Shown piece after piece: positions 44,208 to 52,585 of a stretch of DNA of 64,000 bases. The notes beneath the pieces are model-generated. The model was not told the origin of the DNA and made no database searches. It was given only the letters and a program-made list of their open reading frames with translations. The position numbers and the translations under genes were made by a program. The stretch spans positions 124,001-188,000 of the forward strand of contig NZ_JAGGPQ010000011.1 of assembly GCF_018613675.1 (NCBI RefSeq), written 5' to 3'. Each line of letters begins with the position of its first letter. Positions within the stretch are counted from its first letter, which is position 1. The DNA is from Arthrobacter sp. ISL-85 (GTDB taxonomy: Bacteria; Actinomycetota; Actinomycetes; Actinomycetales; Micrococcaceae).

Positions 44208-44251
44208 TCTGCGGCCCCGGGCGCGGTGGAAGTCACGCCTGGGGCCGCAGA
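44208..44251. terminator. Hairpin downstream of the prophage major capsid gene
   Basis: An 11-bp perfect stem (44208-44218 with 44241-44251) in the 93-bp gap after the capsid stop. There is no clear T-run on the coding side. It may act as an attenuator or mRNA-stabilising hairpin. Confidence 0.6.
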
Positions 44252-44265
44252 GATCGAGGGGCTGG

Positions 44266-45498
44266 CTACAGGCCGGTGACCTGTCCGAAAGCACCCGGCC
44301 GGTACACCGCGAGCGCGAGGCGTTCCTCGGCGCGGATGGCGGTCAGGTTCTTCTGGAAGAAGTCGGCGTGGGAGTTGGAGGCTTCCACGGTGATCCCGCC
44401 CTTACGGAAGATCTGGCCGCCCTGCTGGAATGCGCCGACCAAGGAGCTGTTCGCTGCCAGTGCCGGGGTGACTGCGACTCGCTTGCCCCAGAGGGACTGG
44501 TTCTGTTCGCTGACGAACGGGCCCGAGGCGTAGTAGGCGCCCTGGCTGTTCTTGGACAGGACCTGTGTCTGCCAGCCCAGCGGGTCGATGACGATTGCGT
44601 CCGGCTCCAGGAATGCCGTGGTGCGGATCTGGGTGATCTGCCGGTAGATCGCGTCCATGCCATTGTCCGCGGCGACCGAGGGGGCGGTGCCCTTGACGAT
44701 CGGTGTGGCGAGGCCGGGGCGGTTGAGCAGGCCCACGAGGTTCGCGCCGGTGCCGTCACCGTTCAGCAGCTGCGCCTCTTCGGCGAGCTTGATGAACAGG
44801 ATGAGGCGGGCGTCGATGTAGGACTGTGCCTGTGCCCAGTCCTCGAGCATCTCGTCCGAGATCGGCAGGAAGGTGGCCACCTTGTGGAGGACCTCGTCCA
44901 CCTTGGAGAAGGCCAGTGCAGATTCGGGCTTCAGGCCGCCTTCAGCGACCGCTGCGGCGGCGTTGGTGATGGCGGTTTCCACGAGGTAGCGGATCAGCGG
45001 GGTGCTGGTCGTGCCGCCGGGGAAGAGATCCGAGATGGTCAGCTGCCGGGTCTTGATGTCCACGACGCCGGGCAGGACCGTGGGGTTCTGGACGGTGGAG
45101 TAGCCGCCGCCGGGGGTGCCGGCGGTGCCTTCGGTGAGGGTCGTCTTGACCTCGACGTCGCCGGTGGACCACTGGCCGCCCTTGAGGCCGCGCTCGACCA
45201 GGCCCTTGTAGCCGGCGGACTGGACGAACTGGGCACCGATGGACTTGGCGCCCGTGTTGGACGGCTCAGCCGGGGCTTCGTCGCCGGACTCGACGCCGGC
45301 AGCGGCGAGGAAGCTCTTACGCTTCTCCTCGACGAACTCGATGGACTTGATTTCGTCCATGTACTTCTTGATGTCCGCCTCGATGGGGTCGAGGGCGTTC
45401 TTCTGTTCGGCGAAGGTCATGGTGGTCGATTCGGCGACCTCCAGGCCCTTCTTCGAAAGTTCGCGGACCTTGTTCTTCGCTTCAAGCAGAGTGGTCAT
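44266..45498 (-). CDS. HK97-fold major capsid protein of prophage B
   Basis: A 410-residue capsid protein with GGAAAGGA upstream. Residues 1-75 form a helical, charged scaffolding domain (EAKNKVRELSKKGLEVAEST, IKKYMDEIKSIEFVEEKR). The shell domain has VAEGGLKPESALAFSKVDEV, FLPISDEMLEDW, LLNGDGTGANLVGLLN, DAIVIDPLGWQTQVL and the terminal ERLALAVYRPGAFG. It follows a dedicated protease gene, as in HK97-type phages. Confidence 0.93.
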   Translation of the reverse strand: MTTLLEAKNKVRELSKKGLEVAESTTMTFAEQKNALDPIEADIKKYMDEIKSIEFVEEKRKSFLAAAGVESGDEAPAEPSNTGAKSIGAQFVQSAGYKGLVERGLKGGQWSTGDVEVKTTLTEGTAGTPGGGYSTVQNPTVLPGVVDIKTRQLTISDLFPGGTTSTPLIRYLVETAITNAAAAVAEGGLKPESALAFSKVDEVLHKVATFLPISDEMLEDWAQAQSYIDARLILFIKLAEEAQLLNGDGTGANLVGLLNRPGLATPIVKGTAPSVAADNGMDAIYRQITQIRTTAFLEPDAIVIDPLGWQTQVLSKNSQGAYYASGPFVSEQNQSLWGKRVAVTPALAANSSLVGAFQQGGQIFRKGGITVEASNSHADFFQKNLTAIRAEERLALAVYRPGAFGQVTGL

Positions 45499-45515
45499 GA
45501 TGATTCCTTTCCGGA

Positions 45516-46520
45516 TCAGTCTTCAAGTGAGGTGTGCAGCAGCCGGAGCCGGGCGGCTCGGGCGCTTATTTCGGTTGAAGGCCCGTCGACTACGGGGGCA
45601 GACTTCGCGCCGGCTGCGGGGGCCACGGGGGCGCCGGCTGCGGGGGCGGGGTCTGTGCCGGAAGCATCAGAAGCATCTTCATCGGGGTCGGGCGTGATGG
45701 TCTCCATCACGTCCACCGGCACCGCGTCACCCGTGAGGGTGACCACGCTGCCGTCGTCTTGGTACGACTGCTTGAATGTCTCGCAGTCGTAGGTTTCGGG
45801 GTTCTCCAGTTCGAACACCAGGTAGCCGCCGCCGTTACCGTCCGGGACGGTCCCACGGAGCCAGGACCAGGCGCCGGGGTTAGCGTCCTGAAGGGCGTCG
45901 CGGGCCCGGTCCTGGGTGGCCTCCAGCGAACCGGCGATGCTCTTCGCTGTGGTCCGTGCACTGCGCCGGAAGGACTTGGCGGCCGAGCAGTCCGCGCCCA
46001 GCGTCGCGGCGTGATCGTGGATGCCCTGGATCATCTCGGCATCCGCTGCACTGTTCCGGGCGCCGGCCTTGATGCCCTTTGAGGACAGGACCACGGCCTC
46101 CCGGTTGGAGGGGATCGCCACGAACGCGCCGTTGAGCAGCTCACGCTTGGTGACCGTTGCCCCGTCCTTCTGGGTCTTCTCGGTCATGAAGGCCACCGAC
46201 GTCCGGTCGATGTGGCCTTCCTTGACCAGCGTCCTGACTTCCTGGGCCCGGGGCAACGATGAGAACGTGCCGGCGACGATCAGGTTGCCCGACTTTTCAT
46301 CGATCCGGGGGGTACCGGATCCAACCGTGGTGGCCACGCTCATCCCGTGGTCAGAGTCGAACGTGATCTTCTCCGGCAGCGGGGTCTTCCAGTCGTCGGG
46401 GAGCAGCGTGTCCCCGTCGCGGTCCTGGGTGGGCGCGGAGAGAACTACCTCGAACGTGCCGGGGAAGTCCTCGTCATCACCGGTTGGGGTGATCGTGGCG
46501 TCCTTGCGAACAATGGTCAT
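45516..46520 (-). CDS. Prohead protease (HK97 / U35-S78 family) with C-terminal extension
   Basis: A 334-residue protein from the ATG at 46520, which overlaps the portal stop (ATGA). The N-terminal 155 residues form the protease: FEVVLSAPTQDRDGDTLLPD, FDSDHGMSVATTVGSG with the catalytic His region, and DRTSVAFMTEK with the Ser. The C-terminal half is not needed for proteolysis in relatives. It contains a helical region with the segment LGADCSAAK, a beta domain (GGYLVFELENPETYDCETFK) and a disordered Ala/Pro end. Confidence 0.85.
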   Translation of the reverse strand: MTIVRKDATITPTGDDEDFPGTFEVVLSAPTQDRDGDTLLPDDWKTPLPEKITFDSDHGMSVATTVGSGTPRIDEKSGNLIVAGTFSSLPRAQEVRTLVKEGHIDRTSVAFMTEKTQKDGATVTKRELLNGAFVAIPSNREAVVLSSKGIKAGARNSAADAEMIQGIHDHAATLGADCSAAKSFRRSARTTAKSIAGSLEATQDRARDALQDANPGAWSWLRGTVPDGNGGGYLVFELENPETYDCETFKQSYQDDGSVVTLTGDAVPVDVMETITPDPDEDASDASGTDPAPAAGAPVAPAAGAKSAPVVDGPSTEISARAARLRLLHTSLED

Positions 46521-48457
46521 GGCTTGCCTTCCTTGCTGAATTCGAGGTCGCATGTGCAGCCGGCCACCTCATCGGCGCCGCCGGTGATGTCCCCTGGTCC
46601 GTTCATGCCGTTGGAAAAGGTCTCGCCGAGCTTGACCGTCTCGCCGGCCATCGCCGCGTGCGATGGACGCGGGTTCTTGGAATTCACAACCCACGTCTTG
46701 GTGGCCGCCTCGTTCTGCTCTGCAGCGACCTGGGAGGCCAGCCCGCCTATGAACGCCACCCTGGACAGCGCGATTTGCGCGGCCCGAGCCAGCAGCAGCG
46801 CCCCCAGTGCGGACAGATCCGACGTGGCCTCCACCTGATCAGCGGTGGTCTCGTTGATGCTCTTTGCTGACTCAGCCGCCTCGGTGGACAGGTAGTCCCC
46901 AATCCGGTCCGGGTCGTACTCGCCGCCCAGGCTGTCGGCCACGTCCGCGCCGATCGCCTGTGCTGTGGCCTGCGAGAGCGGAAGCAGGATGTCCGCCAGC
47001 TGCTCGTCCCAGTCGGTGGGATCAAAGGCCTTCAGCGAGGCAACCTGGCTGTCGAAGAACTTGCCCAGCTCCTGTTGGTGCAGCTCAACGAGTTTTTCCC
47101 GGATCGCGGGCTTATTGCCCTTGACCCGTGCGAGTTTTCCCATCACGGCACGAACCGTGACCGCCTTCCCAGCCTGCGGTGCTGGCAGCGGCATCGGCAT
47201 CGGACTTCCATCCGTCGCTACTGCCGGCGGCCCAGAGGCGTTGGACCCCAGCGGGACCAACGCGGCGTTGCCGTAGAGCTTGTCCGCCTCGGGCCCTGCC
47301 GGGGCGAGGTTGAACATCGGCCGGCCCTCGGCGGGCTTGAGGACGCCCACCTGGATCAGCTTGTTCACCGATTCGGCGCGGACCTCAAAGTCACCCCTGA
47401 GGACTTCATCCATGTTGAACCGGGTGAAAACCTCGCCAGGGCTGTAGAAGTCCGGGACCAGCTGGTGGTTGATGACCGATTCGAAGTCCACGAACCTGGG
47501 CGCCATCGTGTCGCGGTAGAGCGACCGGAGCTGCTCAGTGACGTTGGAGAAGGTCGCATGGTCCAGGATGTGCACCGCGGGCGGGGGCACGTCATAGGCG
47601 GCGCACACCTCTTCCCGGTTGAGCTTCCGGGACTCGATGTACTGCATTTCCTCCATGTTCAGCTGAATGACGGTCGGGGTGATGCCTTCCTCAAAGATCG
47701 CCGTGCCGCCCATGTTGTCCGCGCCGCCGTGGGCAGCCCCGAACTGGGCCTTCAACCGGTCAATGGCCGGCTGGCTGAGCGTCTTGTCCGTGTGCAGCAC
47801 GACCGAGGGGCGGGCGCCCTTGTCCCAGAAGCTGGCCGTGGCCCGCCGGGAGGCGTCCTCGTTCAGCAGCGTCATCCGGAGGCTCTCCAGGTTGGAGAGG
47901 CCGCGGTTCAGGGTGTCCGGGTTATAAGTCGTGAAGGCCACGACATCGGTCTCCGGGATCGGTGGCAGCATCGACACGTCCCGGACGCCGGCGGAGTAGA
48001 TGTACCCCAGCGTCCCGTCTGCCATCCTGCGGACAACGACGTTGGTGGGGTGCATCGGGTGCAGCTCGCGGACTACGCCCTTGTCGTCGCGGAGCTTGAG
48101 CCAGAACGCCTCGCCGTAGATGTCCCTTGTGGAGGATGTCCACTGCCACAGCTTGAATCCGCTCATCCGCGGGTTGGGCCGCAGCATGAGATCTGTCAGG
48201 GCCCCGGCCTCCGGGGTCTGCTCATTGCCGACTCCCGCGCGCTTGACGTCGAACGGCATGCGCGCGGTGGCCATTGCCAGCTTCCGGACCAGGGTGCCGA
48301 CCCACATTTGGGATTTGTACAGCGCCCCGTAGGCTGCCCACAGCCCGGAGAGCTGCATTGAGCCGGAGGCGTAGTAGGAGGCGTCCGCGAACATCGGGGT
48401 GCGGTCACCGATCGTGTCAACCTGGTTGGGGACCACGGCTCCATCAGAAAGGAACAC
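46517..48457 (-). CDS. Portal protein fused to a MuF-like C-terminal domain
   Basis: A 646-residue protein. Residues 1-400 are an HK97-type portal: SQMWVGTLVRKLAMATARMP, ELHPMHPTNVVVRR, LNREEVCAAYDVPPPAVHIL and TFSNVTEQLRSLYRDTMAPR. A Pro-rich linker near 410-430 leads to a helical region. The end has KTWVVNSKNPRPSHAAMAGE and VAGCTCDLEF, the W...R..H....G and C.C pattern of phage Mu gpF-type domains. Portals and MuF proteins are usually separate genes, so one fused chain should give 12 MuF copies per head. Confidence 0.82.
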   Translation of the reverse strand: MFLSDGAVVPNQVDTIGDRTPMFADASYYASGSMQLSGLWAAYGALYKSQMWVGTLVRKLAMATARMPFDVKRAGVGNEQTPEAGALTDLMLRPNPRMSGFKLWQWTSSTRDIYGEAFWLKLRDDKGVVRELHPMHPTNVVVRRMADGTLGYIYSAGVRDVSMLPPIPETDVVAFTTYNPDTLNRGLSNLESLRMTLLNEDASRRATASFWDKGARPSVVLHTDKTLSQPAIDRLKAQFGAAHGGADNMGGTAIFEEGITPTVIQLNMEEMQYIESRKLNREEVCAAYDVPPPAVHILDHATFSNVTEQLRSLYRDTMAPRFVDFESVINHQLVPDFYSPGEVFTRFNMDEVLRGDFEVRAESVNKLIQVGVLKPAEGRPMFNLAPAGPEADKLYGNAALVPLGSNASGPPAVATDGSPMPMPLPAPQAGKAVTVRAVMGKLARVKGNKPAIREKLVELHQQELGKFFDSQVASLKAFDPTDWDEQLADILLPLSQATAQAIGADVADSLGGEYDPDRIGDYLSTEAAESAKSINETTADQVEATSDLSALGALLLARAAQIALSRVAFIGGLASQVAAEQNEAATKTWVVNSKNPRPSHAAMAGETVKLGETFSNGMNGPGDITGGADEVAGCTCDLEFSKEGKP

Positions 48458-48467
48458 CTGACCTCCT

Positions 48468-48704
48468 CTAGGTTGTGATTGCCTGCATGTACTTGATCCG
48501 TGGCCGGGGGAGCCACATGTAACCGTCCAGCTTCAGCCGGTCCCCGGTCTCGGCCACCGAGAAAGCGGCGGCCAGGACAACGTGTTCGTCGTCCCACTCC
48601 ACGAGGACGCCCTCGAAGGACTCCTCAGCGCCGCCTTCCGATGAGATGGTGATCAGGAACTTGCCGCGCTCCGCGTCCCGGAGCAGCCTGTCTTTGCGAG
48701 CCAT
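48468..48704 (-). CDS. Hypothetical protein between large terminase and portal
   Basis: A 78-residue protein with a basic helical start (KDRLLRDAERGKFLITISSE) and a beta-rich body (FEGVLVEWDDEHVVLAAAFS). Small genes of this type often lie between terL and portal in actinophages. No known motif is present. Confidence 0.65.
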   Translation of the reverse strand: MARKDRLLRDAERGKFLITISSEGGAEESFEGVLVEWDDEHVVLAAAFSVAETGDRLKLDGYMWLPRPRIKYMQAITT

Positions 48705-48719
48705 ACCGGACCCCTTTCG

Positions 48720-50318
48720 TCAGAGGACCAGCAGGTCCTGCGTTTCGTACTTGCTGACCTTCTCGGGGACCGTGCCATGGACCAGGAAGCAGCCGGCCGC
48801 GCCAGTCACAGCGACCAGCGGGGCGACATCGTTCGGGGACTTCCCGCGGTCCCAGAAGAACGCGTCCCCGGAGGGCTTGGCCAAGGCGGTGGCAGCCGCC
48901 ACGTTCAGCAGCGGCTGCCCGGGGTGGCTGATGTCCGGCTCAACGTCTTCGGGCTTGATCGGCTCGCCGTCGTCGTCCATCTCGTTGCCCCGGACGCGGT
49001 CATAGAACATGCCGGTCCAGCGGGACAGGTCAGACCCTTCCCAGGGGATGACGTTCAGCCCATCGATCGCTTCCAGCTCGGGCAGGAGTGACGACACCGG
49101 GGCGCCGTTCTTCTGCAGCGTCACCCCGACCAGATCCGGGTTGCTCTTACGGGCCACTGTCTGGCCCTCAGGGGGTGAATCGAACCACGGGCCCACCCAC
49201 GCCGTGCCGGAGCGGGAGGCGACCACCTGGACGCGGAGAACGCCGTCTGCGTTGAAGCCCGCAACCCCGATATGGGCGGTTGTGCGGTCCCAGGAGACGT
49301 CCACGCAGAAAGCGAACTTCCCGACGATCATGTCTTCCCGGTCCGCGCCCTTTTCCCACCGGCCCGGAGGGAACGGCCCATCAGCTGTCGTGTCCAGCCA
49401 CTGGCAGAAGACCTCGGTCCGGACAAGCCCTTCAGGTTCGCCCTTCACCGCGGCCGCGATCGCCTTCTCAAGGCTCGGCACGTGGCCCATGGACGGGTTT
49501 GACTGTGCCCAGCCGTGACGGTCCCACATCGACATCCCCGGAGCCATCGACCACTCAAACAGTCCTGTTGAGTCGGCGTCGGCCTCGTCGCCCTCATCCA
49601 AGTCGGGCATGACGACGTCTTCCAGGCCGTCCGGGTTCCCAAGGGACATGTGCGCCATGTTCCGCAGGAACCGCAGCACGATCGATGAAGCATCGCCGGC
49701 ATTGGAGACAGCCCAGACCTGAGCGAAGAACCGGGCCATCGTCGTCTTGGAGATCGCCGCCCAGGCATCCCAGCTGGAATGCTCGCGCAACTCGTCCAAG
49801 ACGACCAGGTCAGCGGAGAGGCCACGGCCACCACGGCGGTTCGCCGCCTGCACCTTGTACCGTTCGCCGCTGGACAGCTCCAGCGCCTTCTTGCCGTTGG
49901 TCTTGTCGATCCGCTCGATTTCGTCCTTGAGTTCCGGGACACCCTCAGCGAGTTCTACGGCGCCCCGCCAGACTTCCTCAGCGATGTCCAGGTTCTGGGC
50001 CGTGCCGATAGTCAGCTTCGCGGCGTCCATGTACATCCGCCACAGCGTGAGGACCTGCATCAGGGTGGACTTGCCGTTCTGCCGGGCGACCAGCAGGACG
50101 ACGGTCCGGAAGCGGAAGGACCCATCCTCGTTTAGTTCAAGGGCATGGATCAGCAGCCACTTCTGCCAGGGGAAAAGCGGTATGTCCAGGACCTGCTCAG
50201 CGAAGTCGATGCACTCAAAGCCCTTGGACGTCTCCCGGGTCAGTTCCCGGCGCTCCGGGGTGTAGATCCGTGGTGTCTCGCAGCCGTACAGCTTGGGCTT
50301 GCCGGCCGCGTTAGCCAT
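48720..50318 (-). CDS. Terminase large subunit
   Basis: A 532-residue HK97/lambda-like packaging ATPase-nuclease. The ATPase half shows LFPWQKWLLIHALEL (Q-motif region), Walker A VLLVARQNGKST, and Walker B ADLVVLDELREH. The nuclease half has FAFCVDVSWDRTTAHIGVAG with the conserved Asp. It follows terS by 3 bp. The HNH gene nearby fits phages whose cos cleavage needs an HNH partner. Confidence 0.93.
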   Translation of the reverse strand: MANAAGKPKLYGCETPRIYTPERRELTRETSKGFECIDFAEQVLDIPLFPWQKWLLIHALELNEDGSFRFRTVVLLVARQNGKSTLMQVLTLWRMYMDAAKLTIGTAQNLDIAEEVWRGAVELAEGVPELKDEIERIDKTNGKKALELSSGERYKVQAANRRGGRGLSADLVVLDELREHSSWDAWAAISKTTMARFFAQVWAVSNAGDASSIVLRFLRNMAHMSLGNPDGLEDVVMPDLDEGDEADADSTGLFEWSMAPGMSMWDRHGWAQSNPSMGHVPSLEKAIAAAVKGEPEGLVRTEVFCQWLDTTADGPFPPGRWEKGADREDMIVGKFAFCVDVSWDRTTAHIGVAGFNADGVLRVQVVASRSGTAWVGPWFDSPPEGQTVARKSNPDLVGVTLQKNGAPVSSLLPELEAIDGLNVIPWEGSDLSRWTGMFYDRVRGNEMDDDGEPIKPEDVEPDISHPGQPLLNVAAATALAKPSGDAFFWDRGKSPNDVAPLVAVTGAAGCFLVHGTVPEKVSKYETQDLLVL

Positions 50319-50321
50319 GGA

Positions 50322-50843
50322 TTACACCGCCTCCCGACCTCCGCGCAGCAGCTCCAGGCGGCTCTTTTTCTTCTCGCCGGGCTTGCCCATGCCGGCGCGC
50401 TGCATCGGCGTGCCGCCCAGTTCCTTGAGCATGTTGAACAGGTGAGGCCCGAGGTACATCACCGAGACCGCTTCCTTGCCGCCGGCCTTCGCCACTTCCT
50501 CGATCATGTGGGCGTACCGTTCGGCGAGCGCGACCAGACCGCGGTCCTTGTCCTCGGTGGTCATCTTGGCGATGGCCTCCCGGACCTCCTCAAGCAGCGA
50601 CGGTCCGGGGAACACTGTGAACGCGACTGGATCCGGAGGCAGCGGCGTCTGGAAGTTCACCTGGCGTGGGGCCCGGGGATCTTCGCCGGCCGCCTCGCGG
50701 GCGTCGAACACCCACCGGCCAAGCGTCTGCTCCGGGATGTCCAGCTCCCGGCCTACGTCGGCGATCGCCCGGCCAGAGTTCAGAACCAGCTGGGCTGCCT
50801 GTGCCTTGTACTCGGCGGTGTAGCTGCGGCGCTTACGGGCCAT
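50322..50843 (-). CDS. Terminase small subunit with transposase-type HTH
   Basis: A 173-residue protein. The first 50 residues (RRSYTAEYKAQAAQLVLNSG, ADVGRELDIPEQTLGRWVFD) look like the IS3-family OrfA/HTH_Tnp_1 DNA-binding domain. The C-terminal part with LLEEVREAIAKMTTEDKDRG and YLGPHLFNMLKELGGTPMQR is what I associate with actinophage small terminases. It directly precedes terL, so DNA recognition for packaging is the likely role. No transposase partner is present. Confidence 0.75.
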   Translation of the reverse strand: MARKRRSYTAEYKAQAAQLVLNSGRAIADVGRELDIPEQTLGRWVFDAREAAGEDPRAPRQVNFQTPLPPDPVAFTVFPGPSLLEEVREAIAKMTTEDKDRGLVALAERYAHMIEEVAKAGGKEAVSVMYLGPHLFNMLKELGGTPMQRAGMGKPGEKKKSRLELLRGGREAV

Positions 50844-51075
50844 CCGTCGAGTCCTTTTCCGATTCTGCTTGGAGCTCCTCGCGGACGCGTCGCTCGATCA
50901 GCACTTGCGTCGGGTCCAACAGGTAGATCTCTTGGACTAGGCAGCCTTGTTCCACCAGTTCTGCTTTCAGATCCCTCTGCTGTTGCCACGTCATGCCCGC
51001 CGTGCTGAAGAACCGTTCGCCGAACTGGTGCTGGTGCATGACGTTGGCCGGGATGGCGCGGATTACGACGGTCAC
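50833..51075 (-). CDS. Hypothetical protein upstream of small terminase
   Basis: An 80-residue protein from a GTG at 51075 with GGAG at good distance. It overlaps terS by 11 bp. The sequence VVIRAIPANVMHQHQFGERF, then LKAELVEQGCLVQEIYLLDP and a charged end is alpha/beta and has no recognised motif. It is probably a conserved actinophage packaging-region protein. Confidence 0.6.
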   Translation of the reverse strand: MTVVIRAIPANVMHQHQFGERFFSTAGMTWQQQRDLKAELVEQGCLVQEIYLLDPTQVLIERRVREELQAESEKDSTDGP

Positions 51076-51140
51076 GTTTGATGCTCCTCGGGGTCGGGTT
51101 TTCGCTAAGGGGGGTGGGGGGTACGGGGAGGGGGAGGACA

Positions 51141-51485
51141 CTACCCGGCGAAGCCTCCCCGGTCGTCCAGCCCCAGAGATTTTCCGGCCCCTACCCTCAG
51201 GACCCGGGCCGTCAGCGTCTGTTCGCCGTCGATCAAAGCGCGTAAAGCACGATGGTGTCCGTCTTCGAGGTAGAGCGTGCCGCCCCACTCGATGACGTGG
51301 GGATGTGCGTCACCACCAACCGGGTGGCTGCCATTGACCAGGGCATGGAGCAGGATGCCGGGCTGGGTAGCGACCAGGTCAGCGATGCACACCGTCATGG
51401 TCGGAACGTGCAGCCACTTGGCGGATGTCATCCCGGTCTGTCCCCAAGGTTCGCCGTCGTCGCGGGAGATGATGCCACGGAACAA
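51141..51485 (-). CDS. Small ParB/Srx-superfamily protein
   Basis: Up to 114 residues from a TTG at 51485 with GGGAGG upstream; the ATG at 51431 would give 96. The core is VCIADLVATQPGILLHALVN followed by GGTLYLEDGHHRALRALIDG, where DGHHR corresponds to the G-H-R motif of ParB-like CTPase/nuclease folds. Actinophages often have such a single-domain protein beside HNH and terminase genes. No HTH domain is attached. Confidence 0.7.
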   Translation of the reverse strand: MFRGIISRDDGEPWGQTGMTSAKWLHVPTMTVCIADLVATQPGILLHALVNGSHPVGGDAHPHVIEWGGTLYLEDGHHRALRALIDGEQTLTARVLRVGAGKSLGLDDRGGFAG

Positions 51486-51507
51486 CGCCAGCCAACCTCC
51501 CGCTCAT

Positions 51508-51813
51508 TCACCAGGACTGGACAGCGTGCCCGAGGCCGGGCTTCACCTCACGGTCACCGCGCGCTTTGTTGCAGCGAAGGTGCGTGCTGCTCAGGTTGGT
51601 TGGTTCCTCGGCGAGGTGCGGGTGCGTCGATCGTGGCTTGATGTGGTCCACGCTGAAGCTGTCCTCATCCGGGTACCTCAGCCTGTAATCGATCGGCTGC
51701 TGGCAGATTGCACAGTCCAAGCGCTTTGCCCTCTGGTTAGCGACCAGGGTTCGCCACTTTCCACCAGCCCGACCGGCCCGCTTACTCACTGAACCGGACC
51801 TCCTACCAGACAT
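51508..51813 (-). CDS. HNH endonuclease of the packaging module
   Basis: A 101-residue protein with a basic start and an HNH core: CAICQQPIDYR, SFSVDHIKPRSTHP, THLRCNKARGDR, giving the C-x2-C, DH, N and C-N-x2-R residues. HNH proteins next to terminase cooperate with TerL in cos cleavage in HK97-like phages. It is about 650 bp upstream of terS. A 134-bp gap with a loose AGAGCC/GGCTCT hairpin lies before it. Confidence 0.85.
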   Translation of the reverse strand: MSGRRSGSVSKRAGRAGGKWRTLVANQRAKRLDCAICQQPIDYRLRYPDEDSFSVDHIKPRSTHPHLAEEPTNLSSTHLRCNKARGDREVKPGLGHAVQSW

Positions 51814-51947
51814 GGGAAGAGCCCCGCCGGCTAACCGGTCGAGGCTCTGGTTTGTGGCTGGGTGCGAAACACCAGCTCACCCCATAATTTAGAGGACTAA
51901 GTCAAGGATGTTCGGGAAGCTGCGCGTGTCGGCGTGGCGTTCTTTCC

Positions 51948-52082
51948 TTACTCCATGGCTGCGTATGCTTCCGGCTGGTGCTCTTCGCAGGGCTCGCTCT
52001 CGGTGGGTGTGCCGCATTCGGAACAGACGTAGCCCCCGATTCCGAACGCCACGATCCATTCATCTGATGCGTCAGGCTGCAT
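51948..52082 (-). CDS. Small Cys-rich protein
   Basis: A 44-residue protein from the ATG at 52082 with GGGGA upstream. The C-x2-C pair in GGYVCSECGTPTESEPCEEH together with a third Cys and a His suggests a zinc ribbon. It overlaps the preceding gene by 11 bp. Confidence 0.5.
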   Translation of the reverse strand: MQPDASDEWIVAFGIGGYVCSECGTPTESEPCEEHQPEAYAAME

Positions 52083-52293
52083 GTCTTCCCCGTTTCCGGT
52101 CCTTGGTAAGCCGCTCCACTTCCCGAAGTAGTTCAAAGATCGCTGTATGCTGCCTGCCGACGACGTCCGGCCACGGTTCGCCGCGGTGGTGGCGGTCCTC
52201 TCCTTCCATAGCGACCAGTTGGAAGTGAGCCTTGATCTGTTGGAGTCGTTCGTTACTCATTGGTTCATGCGACGTCCCGCTATCGTGGGCCAT
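52072..52293 (-). CDS. Hypothetical helical protein
   Basis: A 73-residue protein from the ATG at 52293 with GGAGAGG upstream; an ATG at 52260 is an alternative. The conserved-looking centre RLQQIKAHFQLVAMEGEDRH followed by FELLREVERLTKDRKRG is helical and charged. It is one of the chain of overlapping early genes and overlaps its upstream neighbour by 14 bp. Confidence 0.55.
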   Translation of the reverse strand: MAHDSGTSHEPMSNERLQQIKAHFQLVAMEGEDRHHRGEPWPDVVGRQHTAIFELLREVERLTKDRKRGRHAA

Positions 52294-52585
52294 GAAGCGC
52301 GTCCTCTCCTGCGTGTAGGTAGTCGATGTCTTCGCTGAGCTTCGACCACTCACCCTCGGCGATCATTGAGTAGGTGGTGTGTTCCGATCCCTCGCCCAGC
52401 TTGCAGATCCATGCACGGCTGGGCCGTTCCGGATTTCGGACAAGGGCGAACAGCGGCAGAGACGCCGTCTTCTGGACGGCCGGTTCCACTTGCTCCATCA
52501 GGAACTCCTTCGCTGTCTTCTGTACGGTGCCTTGGTACGGGACATAGACCTCGCCGTCCACGTTGTTGCCCTGCTGGTCAGTCAT
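52280..52585 (-). CDS. Hypothetical protein of the early operon
   Basis: A 101-residue acidic protein from an ATG that touches the preceding stop (TAATG). It reads GEVYVPYQGTVQKTAKEFLM, then SRAWICKLGEGSEHTTYSMI, with no motif known to me. The start is well fixed by the 1-bp overlap. Confidence 0.6.
   Translation of the reverse strand: MTDQQGNNVDGEVYVPYQGTVQKTAKEFLMEQVEPAVQKTASLPLFALVRNPERPSRAWICKLGEGSEHTTYSMIAEGEWSKLSEDIDYLHAGEDALHGPR

Noticed and set aside
43684..45792. A 702-codon plus-strand open frame opposite the capsid and protease genes
   Set aside because: It is antisense to clearly recognisable HK97 capsid and prohead protease genes and is rich in Gly, Val, Asp and Arg, as expected for a shadow frame in high-GC DNA.
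50322..50843. IS3-family transposase OrfA
   Set aside because: No OrfB, no inverted repeats, and the gene lies directly upstream of terL with a TerS-like C-terminal half.
51814..51947. Possible cos site near the HNH gene
   Set aside because: The gap contains a weak hairpin, but cos ends cannot be recognised without terminus data or an aligned relative.
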